A stretch of DNA of 64,000 bases, from NCBI RefSeq assembly GCF_003265325.1, contig NZ_QGNX01000002.1:310001-374000 (forward strand). The letters are read 5' to 3'. The position numbers and the translations under genes are program-made. The notes beneath the pieces were generated by a model that had not been told where the DNA came from, searched no databases, and saw nothing but the letters and a program-made list of their open reading frames with translations. Source of the DNA: Oceanibium sediminis (GTDB lineage Bacteria; Pseudomonadota; Alphaproteobacteria; Rhodobacterales; Rhodobacteraceae). The first letter of the stretch is position 1. The number at the start of each line of letters is the position of its first letter. Below, in pieces: positions 11,016 through 19,726 of this stretch.

Positions 11016-12116
11016 TCAGCTACAGCCCAGCGCCCGCTGTTCGGAGGCGGTGCGCGCCGACAGGTCCGCCGGAAGCGACGGGAAGCGCGCGGTCACCTGC
11101 TCCAGCGTCAGGCAGGCTTCGTCGGTCTGGCCGAGACGCCCCAGCGCAACGCCGAGGCGATAGAGCGCGTCGGGCGCTTTCGGCCCCTCCGGCGCGCCGG
11201 AAAAACTGTCGAGGTAGTTGCGTGCCGCGGCGTTCCAGTTGTTCTGCGCGGCCAAGGCCTCGCCCCGCCAATAGGTCGCCTCGCCCCCACGTTCGGCGGC
11301 GGGGTAGGTTTCAAGATAGCGGGTGAACGCCTGCTCCGCCCCGGCGTAATCGCCCGAGGTGAAGGTGTTGAGCGCCGCCGCAAACATCTCCGACGCCGGA
11401 AGTGGCAGGCTGTCCGCCGGAGCGGCGGGGGACGTGGCATTACCCGCAGCCGTCCCGGTCTCAAGCCCGATCTCGCCCGATCCCGGCAGGGCCGCGGGCG
11501 GCGCGCTGGCGGGATCGCCCACGGGCGCGCTTTCAAGCGTCACGCTTTCCATCGGGGCAGCGAGCACCGCCTCGCCCGCGGGCGCGGAGGCGCTGACCTC
11601 ACCCAGGTTCCCGGGGCGGACCACGGGGCGCACGTCGCCGCTGGGCGGGCCCGGCGGCAGGGTCTGGGCGCCTGCCTCGACCCCGGCGCCATTTTCCGTG
11701 CCGCTTTCCAACGGCGCGGGCGCATCGCTGCCGAGGGGGCGGGTTTCGCCAAGGGTGCTGTAGTCGCCGCCCTCAAGCTCCAACAGGCGGAATTCCAGGT
11801 CACCGATCCGGTTGGTGCCGTCCTGGACGATCTTGTCGATGCGAAAGCGCAACTCCTCCGCCTGGCCGGTCAGGCGGCGGAGTTCTTCCTCGATCTGGTC
11901 CACACGGGTAAGCACGGGGGCCGTGTTGGTGACGCCGGTCACCGCCGGATCGCCGGCGACAAGCTCATTGCGCAGGGACTCGATTTCAGCCTTCAGCGTT
12001 CCGATCTCGATCCGGATGTCCGCAAGCGTCTGCGCATCCGGCGCTTGCGTCTGTGCCAGCGCGGGCAGCCCGGCAAGTGCCAGACCGCAGATCAAAGTCA
12101 GGTGACGCAGTTTCAT
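11016..12116 (-). CDS. cpoB: Tol-Pal system protein CpoB/YbgF
   Basis: A 366-residue periplasmic protein. The signal peptide is MKLRHLTLICGLALAGLPALA; cleavage gives QTQAPD. A coiled-coil segment follows (about residues 30-100, with EIGTLKAEIESLRNELV), then a long Pro/Ala/Gly-rich linker (about 110-235), then C-terminal TPR repeats (about 240-360, ALNTFTSGDYAGAEQAFTRYL). This is the standard CpoB order; CpoB links Tol-Pal to peptidoglycan synthesis during constriction. I placed the start at the ATG at 12116 rather than at 12128 because the signal peptide begins there. The linker is longer than in E. coli. Confidence 0.92.
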   Translation of the reverse strand: MKLRHLTLICGLALAGLPALAQTQAPDAQTLADIRIEIGTLKAEIESLRNELVAGDPAVTGVTNTAPVLTRVDQIEEELRRLTGQAEELRFRIDKIVQDGTNRIGDLEFRLLELEGGDYSTLGETRPLGSDAPAPLESGTENGAGVEAGAQTLPPGPPSGDVRPVVRPGNLGEVSASAPAGEAVLAAPMESVTLESAPVGDPASAPPAALPGSGEIGLETGTAAGNATSPAAPADSLPLPASEMFAAALNTFTSGDYAGAEQAFTRYLETYPAAERGGEATYWRGEALAAQNNWNAAARNYLDSFSGAPEGPKAPDALYRLGVALGRLGQTDEACLTLEQVTARFPSLPADLSARTASEQRALGCS

Positions 12117-12134
12117 CTTCAGCCCCACGGTCCG

Positions 12135-12665
12135 TCAGACGCCCAGTCCACCAGTAACGACGGTGACCGCCCGACGGTTCCGTGACCAGCAGCTTTCATC
12201 CGAGCAGACCGCCAGCGGGCGTTCCTTGCCGAACGGCAGGGTCGAGATCCGGCCATCGGGAATCCCCTTGGCCACCAGGTAATCCCGGACCGAGCTGGCC
12301 CGGCGCGCAGACAGGCGGAAGTTGTATTCACGCGTCCCCGTCTCGTCCGCGTGGCCTTCGATGGTGATCGCGGTGGTGGATTGCGCCAGCAGCCAGGCGG
12401 CCTGCTGGTCAAGGATCGCCATCGCCTGCGGCGACAGGCTGGACTGGTCCACGGCGAATTGCACGCGGTCCCCGATCACCTGGTTGAAATAGGCGACGGA
12501 GGAAACCTCGATCGGCCGCCCGTCCGGGCCCAGGACGGTTCCCGAACCGCCGACGCCACCGGCACCGCCAGCGCCGCCCGGCCCGTAGATCCCGTCGATG
12601 TCCTCACCCTGCGAACAGGCAGATACGGCAAGCGCCGCGCATAGCAGAAAGATTGCAGGTTTCAT
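12135..12665 (-). CDS. pal: Peptidoglycan-associated lipoprotein Pal
   Basis: A 176-residue outer-membrane lipoprotein. The signal peptide ends in the lipobox VSAC (Cys at about residue 17). A Gly-rich stretch follows and then the OmpA-like peptidoglycan-binding domain (about 70-170), with ITIEGHADETGTREYN and the arginine-rich RLSARRASSVRDYL. First gene of pal-cpoB-tilS. tolB, which commonly precedes pal, is not adjacent here: a desaturase lies upstream. Confidence 0.95.
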   Translation of the reverse strand: MKPAIFLLCAALAVSACSQGEDIDGIYGPGGAGGAGGVGGSGTVLGPDGRPIEVSSVAYFNQVIGDRVQFAVDQSSLSPQAMAILDQQAAWLLAQSTTAITIEGHADETGTREYNFRLSARRASSVRDYLVAKGIPDGRISTLPFGKERPLAVCSDESCWSRNRRAVTVVTGGLGV

Positions 12666-12863
12666 GGTGCCCTACCCCTTTGATGTCCTCAATACGCATG
12701 GCCCCGATCCGGTTCTCCGGGTGCCCCTGCCCTGTGTCCGCCAGGGCTTTCGCCCCGTCTTAACATGTTTCTGACGGGTCTGCCTAGCAACCCTGCACGG
12801 CGATGCGATCACACCCTCGACATAATCGACATCCGGCGTGATTCCGCCGCCAATCGCCCCCGC

Positions 12864-13859
12864 CTACCCCGGGAGGGGCCGCGCCACCTGCGCCTCCAGC
12901 TCTCCGAAGGCCTGACGCCAGAGCACCGGCAACATCTCGCGATAGACCGCCCAGACGCCGGGATAGGGCGGCGGGCATTCATCGCGGATCGCCGCGTGCA
13001 GCGCGGGCAGCGCGTGATAGGGCACCGTGGGCGAGACGTGATGCTCCAGGTGGTAGTTCATGTTCATGTAAAGAAAGCGGAACACCGGGTTCACCAGCAC
13101 CGTGCGCGTGTTCAGGCGATGGTCGCTGACGTTTTCGGCAAGCCCCGCGTGCTGGGTCAGCCCCAACAACTGGTGCAGCCACCCGGCATAAAAGCGCGGC
13201 CCGATCACGAACAGCAACGGCAGCGGCGTGCGCCAGGTCACGCAGGCCAGGATCAGCAGCGCCCAGAGCGCGACGTAGATCCGGGACGAGCGGACCAGCC
13301 GCGCCCGGGCCCGCTCGGGCACAAAACTCGCCTCCGCTGGGGCAAGGCCGATGAAGGCGTGACGCAGGATGCGCCGGATCTCCGCCGTGCCGCCGCGCAA
13401 ATGAAAGACGTCCATCAGCAGGTGCAGCAGATGCGCGGGCCGCGTCACCTGGATTTCCGGGTCCGCACCACGCACGATGGTGTGCGTGTGGTGCCGCGTA
13501 TGGCTGTAGCGCCACAGGTACGCCTCGCGGATCGTCATGAAGCTGCAGATCTCGTACCAGAAGCGGTTCAGCCGCGGGCTGGCGAAAACCGTGCCGTGGG
13601 ACAACTCATGCCAGCGCGCATCGCTCGACGAATAGATCGTGCCGTAAATAAAGAACGCCGGGATCGCCCAGACCGAGGGGTAGAGCGCGAACGCCACAGC
13701 ACCGCTGGCCAGAAGCAGCGCCACCCACAGCGCGAAGTTCCCCGTAGCCGGGTGATCCGAAAGCGTGCGCAGCCGCGCAAGTTCGACCGACGGCAGCGAG
13801 GGCGCCCACCATTTCACCGGCTTCGGCCGCCCCTCCCCGCTCAGCACGTAGTCCTGCAC
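12864..13859 (-). CDS. Membrane fatty acid desaturase family protein
   Basis: A 331-residue integral-membrane di-iron protein. Three histidine clusters are present in the expected order: WHELSHG near residue 95, RYSHTRHHTHT near 125 and YHLEHHVSP near 275. Hydrophobic pairs surround residues 30-70 and 190-225. I chose the GTG at 13859 because GGGGAGG stands about 7 nt upstream; the open frame continues to 14012 but those residues are basic and unstructured. The family desaturates acyl chains or hydroxylates hydrophobic amines. It is divergent from the peptide transporter, with a 255-bp shared intergenic region. The substrate is not evident. Confidence 0.87.
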   Translation of the reverse strand: MQDYVLSGEGRPKPVKWWAPSLPSVELARLRTLSDHPATGNFALWVALLLASGAVAFALYPSVWAIPAFFIYGTIYSSSDARWHELSHGTVFASPRLNRFWYEICSFMTIREAYLWRYSHTRHHTHTIVRGADPEIQVTRPAHLLHLLMDVFHLRGGTAEIRRILRHAFIGLAPAEASFVPERARARLVRSSRIYVALWALLILACVTWRTPLPLLFVIGPRFYAGWLHQLLGLTQHAGLAENVSDHRLNTRTVLVNPVFRFLYMNMNYHLEHHVSPTVPYHALPALHAAIRDECPPPYPGVWAVYREMLPVLWRQAFGELEAQVARPLPG

Positions 13860-14065
13860 GATCGCGCCTCCCCTGCGTCTTCCGCGGGCAAGCGTGGCCG
13901 GGGCGCGGTCACAAATCAAGCGCGACGCCCGATTCCTGCCCCCGGCACGGCAACCCGGCGCTTGGCGTGAGGTAAACCACAGTTGGGGCTTGCGCTTTGA
14001 AAACTTCCGCAAAGAATGAACTCATGTCTCCAGCCCAAGTACAGGGCCGGGACCCCGGAAAGAGA

Positions 14066-14085
14066 GGCCGCAGAAGAATGCGGCC
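14066..14085 (+). other. Leader hairpin before the peptide-binding protein gene
   Basis: GGCCGCA (14066-14072) pairs perfectly with TGCGGCC (14079-14085) around GAAGAA. It lies just upstream of the AGGAGG ribosome-binding site (14098-14103) of the following gene. Its role is unknown; stabilisation of the 5' end is one possibility. Confidence 0.4.
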
Positions 14086-14114
14086 CGCGACCCCTTCAGG
14101 AGGACATCACCATC

Positions 14115-15740
14115 ATGCTCACGAGATCAATTCTGACGCTCACCGCGACAGGTCTGTTCCTGTCCACCGCCGCGCCGCTGTTCGCCGCCGGCACCCACCC
14201 CGTGACCGGCGAACCGCTGGCCGACAACCAGGACTTCACCTACCGCCTGCTGGACGAGTTCAAGACCCTCGATCCCCAGTTGAACGAGGAAACCGTCGGC
14301 TTCCACGTGATCCGCGACATCTTCGAAGGGCTGATGAACCAGGACGAAAACGGCCAGCTCGTCCCCGGCGTCGCCACCGGCTACGAGGCGTCGAACGGCA
14401 ACAAGACCTACACCTTCACCCTGCGCCAGGACGCGAAATGGTCCAACGGCGACCCGGTGACCGCCCATGACTTCGTCTACGGCTGGCAACGCGCGGTGAA
14501 CCCTGAAACAGCCTCGCCCTATGGCTGGTATCTTGAGCTGACCTCCATCACCAACGCCGCCAAGATCCTGGCGGGGGAAGCCGCCCCCGATACCCTGGGC
14601 GTGCGCGCCGTGGACGACTACACGCTGGAAGTCACCCTGGAACAGCCCCTGCCCTATTTCCCGGCGATGACCACCTACGCCACGCTGTTCCCCGCCCACA
14701 AGGCCACGATCGAGGCCCACGGCGCGGAATGGACCCGCCCCGAGAACATCGTCAGCAACGGCGCCTACAAGCTGACGGAACACGTGGTCGGCGAATACCA
14801 CGTGCGCGAAAAGTCGGACACCTACTGGGATGCGGACAACGTGATCCTGGAAAAGGTCACCGGCCTTGTCATCAACGACGCGAACCAGGCGCTGACCCGC
14901 TACCTGGCCGGGGAAATCGACTACATGGACGACCTGCCCCCCGGCCAGTTCCCCGCCCTGAAGGCGGACTACCCGGACGAGGCGACCTCCGTGCCGCGCC
15001 TGTGCTCCTACTACTACGCCTTCAACTTCACCGACAGCGGCAACCCCGCGCTGCAGGACGTCAACGTGCGCAAGGCCCTGTCCATGGCGATCGACCGGGA
15101 CGTGATCGTCGAGCAGGTGCTGAAGGGCGGGCAGACCGGTGCCTACAACTTCGCCCACCCCGCGACGGCGGGCTTCACGATGCCCGACATCGACTACGGC
15201 ACCTGGACCCAGGCCGAGCGTGACGCAAAGGCGAAGGAACTGATGGCCGAGGCCGGCGTCGACGCGTTGAAGCTGAAGCTGATCTACAACACCTCCGAAT
15301 CCCACAAGCAGATCGCCACCGTGGTCAGCCAGATGTGGAAGCAGAAACTGGGCGTCGAAACGGAACTCGCCAACTTCGAGTGGAAAACCTACCTCGATAT
15401 CCGCGGCAACCAGGAATTCGACGTGGCGCGATCCGCCTGGTGCGGCGACTACAACGAGGCGTCGACCTTCCTCGACCTCGTCACCACCACCCACGGCGCG
15501 AACGACGGCAAGTATTCCAACGCCCGGGTGGACGAGCTGATGGCCGAGTCCAAGACCACGGACAACCCCCAGCCCCTCTACACCGAGGTGGAGCAGATCC
15601 TCGCCGACGAAATGGCCATCGCGCCGATCTACCACTACGCCAACACCTTCATGCTCAAGGACGACATCGAGGGTTGGCCGCTGAACAACGTCGAAAACAA
15701 CTGGTACTCCAAGAACCACTATCGCGTCGCCACCGAGTGA
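14115..15740 (+). CDS. Peptide-type ABC transporter, substrate-binding protein
   Basis: A 541-residue periplasmic solute-binding protein of family 5 (OppA/MppA type). The signal peptide spans about residues 1-24, ending LFAAG. The mature part has the family features LDEFKTLDPQLNEE, RDIFEGLM and WSNGDPVTAHDFVYGWQRAV. The ATG at 14115 has AGGAGG upstream. It heads the five-gene operon for two permeases and two ATPases, all on the plus strand. OppA-type proteins can bind oligopeptides, murein peptides or other bulky amines. The location next to methylamine-type enzymes suggests, but does not prove, a related ligand. Confidence 0.92.
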   Translation: MLTRSILTLTATGLFLSTAAPLFAAGTHPVTGEPLADNQDFTYRLLDEFKTLDPQLNEETVGFHVIRDIFEGLMNQDENGQLVPGVATGYEASNGNKTYTFTLRQDAKWSNGDPVTAHDFVYGWQRAVNPETASPYGWYLELTSITNAAKILAGEAAPDTLGVRAVDDYTLEVTLEQPLPYFPAMTTYATLFPAHKATIEAHGAEWTRPENIVSNGAYKLTEHVVGEYHVREKSDTYWDADNVILEKVTGLVINDANQALTRYLAGEIDYMDDLPPGQFPALKADYPDEATSVPRLCSYYYAFNFTDSGNPALQDVNVRKALSMAIDRDVIVEQVLKGGQTGAYNFAHPATAGFTMPDIDYGTWTQAERDAKAKELMAEAGVDALKLKLIYNTSESHKQIATVVSQMWKQKLGVETELANFEWKTYLDIRGNQEFDVARSAWCGDYNEASTFLDLVTTTHGANDGKYSNARVDELMAESKTTDNPQPLYTEVEQILADEMAIAPIYHYANTFMLKDDIEGWPLNNVENNWYSKNHYRVATE

Positions 15741-15750
15741 TACGATCAAA

Positions 15751-15781
15751 GGTGCGGGCGGGGCCTGACCCTGCCCGCACC
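15751..15781 (+). other. Intercistronic hairpin after the binding-protein gene
   Basis: A 13-bp stem (15751-15763 with 15769-15781, one G-U pair) closes a CCTGA loop 10 nt after the binding-protein stop. There is no U-tract, so read-through to the permease is expected. In many ABC operons such a stem protects the upstream mRNA and raises binding-protein output; that role is inferred here. Confidence 0.65.
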
Positions 15782-15801
15782 CCGGTTCCGGGGGGCCCTT
15801 C

Positions 15802-16725
15802 ATGACAAGCTTCATCCTGCGCCGTCTTGCCGTCGCCATCCCGACGATCCTCGCGCTGATCGTCATCTCCTTCATCCTGATGTATTCCGCGCCCGGCACG
15901 CCCTTCACGACCGAGCGCGCCCTCCCGCCGGAAGTGATGGCAAACCTCGAGGCGAAATACGGCCTCGACCAGCCCTTCCTCGTGCAGCTCTGGCGCTACG
16001 TCAGCGGCGTCGTCTTCGCCTTCGATTTCGGCCCGTCGTTCCTCTACAAGGACCGCAGCGTCGCCGACATCATCCGCCAGGGCTTCCCGGTGACGCTAAC
16101 CTACGGTTTCTGGTCCTTCGTCGTGGCGGCGGTGGTGGGCATCACGCTCGGCGTGCTTGCCGCGATCTACCACAACTCCTGGCTCGACTACCTCGCCGTG
16201 GGCGTCACCGTCGGCGCGCAGGTGCTGCCGAACTTCGTCATGGCCCCGATCCTGGTGCTGGTCTTCACGCTCTGGCTCGGCTGGCTGCCAGGCGGGGGCT
16301 GGCAAGGGGGCGCCTGGCCCTACCTCGTGATGCCGGTGATCGCGCTCTCCACCAGCTACATGGCCTCCATCGCGCGGCTCACCCGCTCCTCCATGCTGGA
16401 AACGCTGAACGCCAACTTCATCCGCACCGCCCGCGCCAAGGGGCTGCCGATGCGCCGCGTGGTGATCCGCCACGCGCTGAAACCCGCGCTGCTACCGGTG
16501 ATCTCCTACCTCGGGCCGACCTTCGTGGGCATGATCACCGGCTCGGTGGTGATCGACATCTACTTCTCGACGGGCGGCATCGGCATGTTCCTCGTGAACG
16601 CCGCCTTCAACCGCGACTATTCCATCATCATGGGCATCACCATCCTGACCGGCGTGCTCACCATCCTCTTCAACCTGGCCGTGGACGTGATCTACGCCTG
16701 GATCGACCCGAAAATCAGGCTCTGA
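15802..16725 (+). CDS. Peptide-type ABC transporter, permease 1 (OppB/DppB type)
   Basis: A 307-residue inner-membrane permease with about six transmembrane helices, starting with a helix at residues 10-30. The EAA loop that contacts the ATPase is visible as RTARAKGLPMRRVVIRHALKPALLP near residues 210-235. The N-terminal GTPFTTERALPPEVMANLEAKYGLD is characteristic of OppB-type proteins. Second gene of the operon. Confidence 0.92.
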   Translation: MTSFILRRLAVAIPTILALIVISFILMYSAPGTPFTTERALPPEVMANLEAKYGLDQPFLVQLWRYVSGVVFAFDFGPSFLYKDRSVADIIRQGFPVTLTYGFWSFVVAAVVGITLGVLAAIYHNSWLDYLAVGVTVGAQVLPNFVMAPILVLVFTLWLGWLPGGGWQGGAWPYLVMPVIALSTSYMASIARLTRSSMLETLNANFIRTARAKGLPMRRVVIRHALKPALLPVISYLGPTFVGMITGSVVIDIYFSTGGIGMFLVNAAFNRDYSIIMGITILTGVLTILFNLAVDVIYAWIDPKIRL

Positions 16726-16761
16726 CATGAACCCTCCCCCACTTTACTCCCGAAATACTCC

Positions 16762-16793
16762 GGGGAGCGCGAGGGGCCGGCCCCTCGCTCCCC
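16762..16793 (+). other. Intercistronic hairpin between the two permease genes
   Basis: The self-complementary core GAGGGGCCGGCCCCTC (16771-16786) is flanked by GGGGAGC and GCTCCCC, giving a nearly continuous GC stem in the 96-bp gap. No U-run follows. It may slow transcription or processing inside the operon. Confidence 0.5.
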
Positions 16794-16821
16794 CCGCCGC
16801 AACAAGCGCAGGTGTCCCCAG

Positions 16822-17742
16822 ATGGCGCTGATCCTCAACCGCACCGCCGCCCAAGGGCTCGCGAGCGCCCCGATCAAGGGCCGCTCGCTCTGGGCCGACG
16901 CGCGGCGGCGCTTCCTGCGCAACCGCGCCGCCGTCGCCAGCCTCGTCGTGCTGATCGCCGTGGGGCTCTTCGCGCTCTTGGGCCACCTCGCCGCCGCCTG
17001 GTCGAACGAGGAGATCGACTGGTCCATGCTCGGCAACGTGGCCGAGCTCGGCGCGCCTTCGCTCTACAACGGCCACTACTTCGGCGTGGACGAGCTGGGG
17101 CGCGACCTCTTCGCGCGCACGGTGCAGGGCACGCAGGTCTCGCTGATGGTGGGCATCGTCGGCGCGCTGGTCGCGGTGGTCGTGGGCACCCTCTACGGGG
17201 CGACGGCGGGCTACCTCGGCGGGCGGGTGGACAGCGTGATGATGCGCATCGTCGATGTGCTGATTGCCGTGCCCTACATGTTCGTGCTGATCGTGCTGCT
17301 GGTGATGTTCGGCCGCTCGTTCCTGATGCTGTTCATCGGCATCGGGCTGATTTCCTGGCTCGACATGGCGCGAATCGTGCGCGGCCAGACGCTCAGCATC
17401 AAGAACAAGGAGTTCGTGGAAGCCGCCATCGCCACGGGCGTGCGCACGCATACGATCATCCTGCGCCATATCGTCCCGAACCTGCTGGGCGTCGTTATCG
17501 TCTATGCCACGCTTCTGGTGCCCAACATGATCATCTTCGAATCCTTCGTCAGCTTCCTCGGGCTCGGCGTGCAGGAACCCGCCACCTCCTGGGGGGCGCT
17601 CATCAACGACGGCGCGGGCCAGATGCAGTACGGCACGCTCTGGCAACTGGGATTTCCCCTGTTTTTCTTCGTTATCACGCTGTTTTCCTTCTTCTTTGTC
17701 GGCGACGGGCTGCGCGACGCGCTCGACCCGAAGGACCGCTGA
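16822..17742 (+). CDS. Peptide-type ABC transporter, permease 2 (OppC/DppC type)
   Basis: A 306-residue inner-membrane permease. The N-terminal cytoplasmic segment is followed by a helix at about 35-57 (VVLIAVGLFALLGHLAA), then five more helices. The LGRDLFARTVQGTQVSL block and the EAA loop FVEAAIATGVRTHTIILRHIVPN are typical of OppC. The stop is directly followed (2 nt) by the first ATPase start, so the genes are coupled. Confidence 0.92.
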   Translation: MALILNRTAAQGLASAPIKGRSLWADARRRFLRNRAAVASLVVLIAVGLFALLGHLAAAWSNEEIDWSMLGNVAELGAPSLYNGHYFGVDELGRDLFARTVQGTQVSLMVGIVGALVAVVVGTLYGATAGYLGGRVDSVMMRIVDVLIAVPYMFVLIVLLVMFGRSFLMLFIGIGLISWLDMARIVRGQTLSIKNKEFVEAAIATGVRTHTIILRHIVPNLLGVVIVYATLLVPNMIIFESFVSFLGLGVQEPATSWGALINDGAGQMQYGTLWQLGFPLFFFVITLFSFFFVGDGLRDALDPKDR

Positions 17743-17744
17743 GC

Positions 17745-18713
17745 ATGGCGCTGCTGGAGGTACAGAACCTGTGCGTCAGTTTCGACACCGCCGACGGCGC
17801 GGTCAGCGCGCTGAACGGGGTCAGCTTCTCGCTCGATGCGGGGGAAACCGTCGCCATCGTGGGCGAATCCGGCTCCGGCAAAAGCCAGACCGCCTTTGCC
17901 ATCATGGGCCTCCTGGCACGCAACGGCCGCGCGAGCGGAGAGGTGCGTTTCGACGGCACCTCCCTGCTCGGGCTGTCGGATGCGGCGCTGAACACCGTGC
18001 GCGCCAACCAGATCGCGATGATCTTCCAGGACCCGATGACGTCGCTCAATCCCTACATGCGCGTGTCCGACCAGATGGCCGAGGTATTGCAACTCCACAA
18101 GGGCATGTCGCGCCGCGCGGCGCGCGCGGAATGCATCCGCATGCTGGACGCGGTGCGCATCCCGGACGCGAAGAACCGCATCACCATGTTTCCGCATGAA
18201 TTTTCCGGCGGAATGCGCCAACGGGTGATGATCGCCATGGCCCTGCTCTGCCAGCCGCGCCTGCTGATCGCGGATGAGCCGACGACCGCGCTGGACGTCA
18301 CCGTGCAGGCGCAGATCATGGACCTGCTCAGCGATATCCGGCGGGACTTCGGCACCGCGCTGATCCTGATCACCCATGACCTCGGCATCGTCGCCGGGGC
18401 CTGCGCGCGCACGCTGGTGATGTACGGCGGGCAGATCATGGAAAGCGGCCCGACCGGGGCGCTGTTCGACGCGCCCTCCCACCCCTATACCGCCGGGCTG
18501 CTGGACGCGGTGCCACGCCTCGATCGGGACGACGACGCGCTGCGCTCCATCGCGGGGGAGCCACCCGACATGCTGCGCCTGCCCCGGGGTTGCCCCTTCT
18601 CGCCCCGCTGCGCCCTTGCGCGGGACATCTGCGCAGACCAGCGCCCCGCGCTCGACCCCTTCGATACCGCCCGCCACCGCGCCTGCCACGCCCCAAGGGA
18701 GGAGGTTTCATGA
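17745..18713 (+). CDS. Peptide-type ABC transporter, ATP-binding protein 1 (OppD/DppD type)
   Basis: A 322-residue ABC ATPase. Walker A is GESGSGKS near residue 41, the signature FSGGMRQRVMIAM near 157, Walker B LLIADEPTTALD near 178, with the switch histidine in LITHDLG. The C-terminal oligopeptide-transporter domain contains GCPFSPRCALA. Its stop overlaps the next start as ATGA, so translation of the two ATPases is coupled and probably gives equal amounts for the heterodimer. Confidence 0.93.
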   Translation: MALLEVQNLCVSFDTADGAVSALNGVSFSLDAGETVAIVGESGSGKSQTAFAIMGLLARNGRASGEVRFDGTSLLGLSDAALNTVRANQIAMIFQDPMTSLNPYMRVSDQMAEVLQLHKGMSRRAARAECIRMLDAVRIPDAKNRITMFPHEFSGGMRQRVMIAMALLCQPRLLIADEPTTALDVTVQAQIMDLLSDIRRDFGTALILITHDLGIVAGACARTLVMYGGQIMESGPTGALFDAPSHPYTAGLLDAVPRLDRDDDALRSIAGEPPDMLRLPRGCPFSPRCALARDICADQRPALDPFDTARHRACHAPREEVS

Positions 18714-19726
18714 GCGACGCACCCCTTCTCAGCGTCGAACACCTCGACGTGACCTTCCACGTCCGCCCCCGCAACGCCTGGCCATGGACGCCGCCGCTGA
18801 AGCTCAGCGCAGTGTCCGACATGAGCTTCACGCTGGGCATGGGCGAAACCCTTGGCGTGGTGGGCGAATCCGGTTCCGGCAAGTCGACGCTGGCGCGCGC
18901 CATCGTGGGCACCATCCCGGCAACCGGGGGCAAGGTGATGTGGCAGGGGCAGGACCTGCTGGCCCTGGCCCCGGCGGCGCGGCGGCGGCACCGGCGCGAC
19001 GTTCAGATGATCTTCCAGGACCCGCTGGCCGCGCTGAACCCGCGCATGACCGTGGGCCAGATCATCGCCGAGCCGCTGATCACCCACGCGCCGGACACAC
19101 CGAAGGCCGAGGTGAAGGCCCGCGTGGGCGAGATGATGGAGCGCGTGGGCCTGCTGCCCAACCTCGTCAACCGCTACCCGCACGAGTTTTCCGGCGGGCA
19201 ATGCCAGCGCATCGGCATCGCCCGCGCCCTGATCCTGAAGCCGAAACTGGTGATCTGCGACGAACCCGTCAGCGCGCTGGACGTATCGGTGCAGGCGCAG
19301 GTGGTGAACCTGTTGAAGGACATCCAGAAGGACATGGGCCTGTCGATGATCTTCATCGCCCATGACCTGAGCGTGGTGAAACACATCTCTGACCGGATCG
19401 CGGTGATGTACCTGGGCCGCCTGATGGAGCTTGCGCCCTCAAGGCCCCTGATCCGCACACCGCGCCACCCCTACACGCAGGCGCTGATCGCCTCCGTCCC
19501 GATTCCCGATCCCAAGATCGAGGCGCAGCGCCAGCGCCAGGTGATCGAGGGCGACCTCCCCTCCCCCCTCGCGCCGCCCTCGGGCTGCGTGTTCCGCACC
19601 CGCTGTCCCATCGCGCGCCCCGAATGCGCGGCGGAGCGCCCCGGCCCGCAGGCGGCGGACGCGGGGCACGTCTATTACTGCCCCTACGCCAGCGCCGCCG
19701 ACGCAAAAGCGCAGCTTACGCCCTGA
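18710..19726 (+). CDS. Peptide-type ABC transporter, ATP-binding protein 2 (OppF/DppF type)
   Basis: A 338-residue ABC ATPase. Walker A is GESGSGKST near residue 52, signature FSGGQCQRIGIAR near 163, Walker B LVICDEPVSALD near 183, and the C-terminal cluster GCVFRTRCPIA is the OppF-type extension. The Q-to-C change in the usual SGGQRQR is conservative for an ABC signature. Last gene of the transporter operon. It converges on the flavoprotein gene with an 11-bp tail-to-tail overlap. Confidence 0.93.
   Translation: MSDAPLLSVEHLDVTFHVRPRNAWPWTPPLKLSAVSDMSFTLGMGETLGVVGESGSGKSTLARAIVGTIPATGGKVMWQGQDLLALAPAARRRHRRDVQMIFQDPLAALNPRMTVGQIIAEPLITHAPDTPKAEVKARVGEMMERVGLLPNLVNRYPHEFSGGQCQRIGIARALILKPKLVICDEPVSALDVSVQAQVVNLLKDIQKDMGLSMIFIAHDLSVVKHISDRIAVMYLGRLMELAPSRPLIRTPRHPYTQALIASVPIPDPKIEAQRQRQVIEGDLPSPLAPPSGCVFRTRCPIARPECAAERPGPQAADAGHVYYCPYASAADAKAQLTP

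Noticed and set aside
13988-14010. TTGCG-N13-CGCAA inverted repeat upstream of the peptide-binding protein gene as an operator
   Set aside because: The arms are only 5 bp with a long spacer, and there is no second copy; it does not match the LysR boxes.
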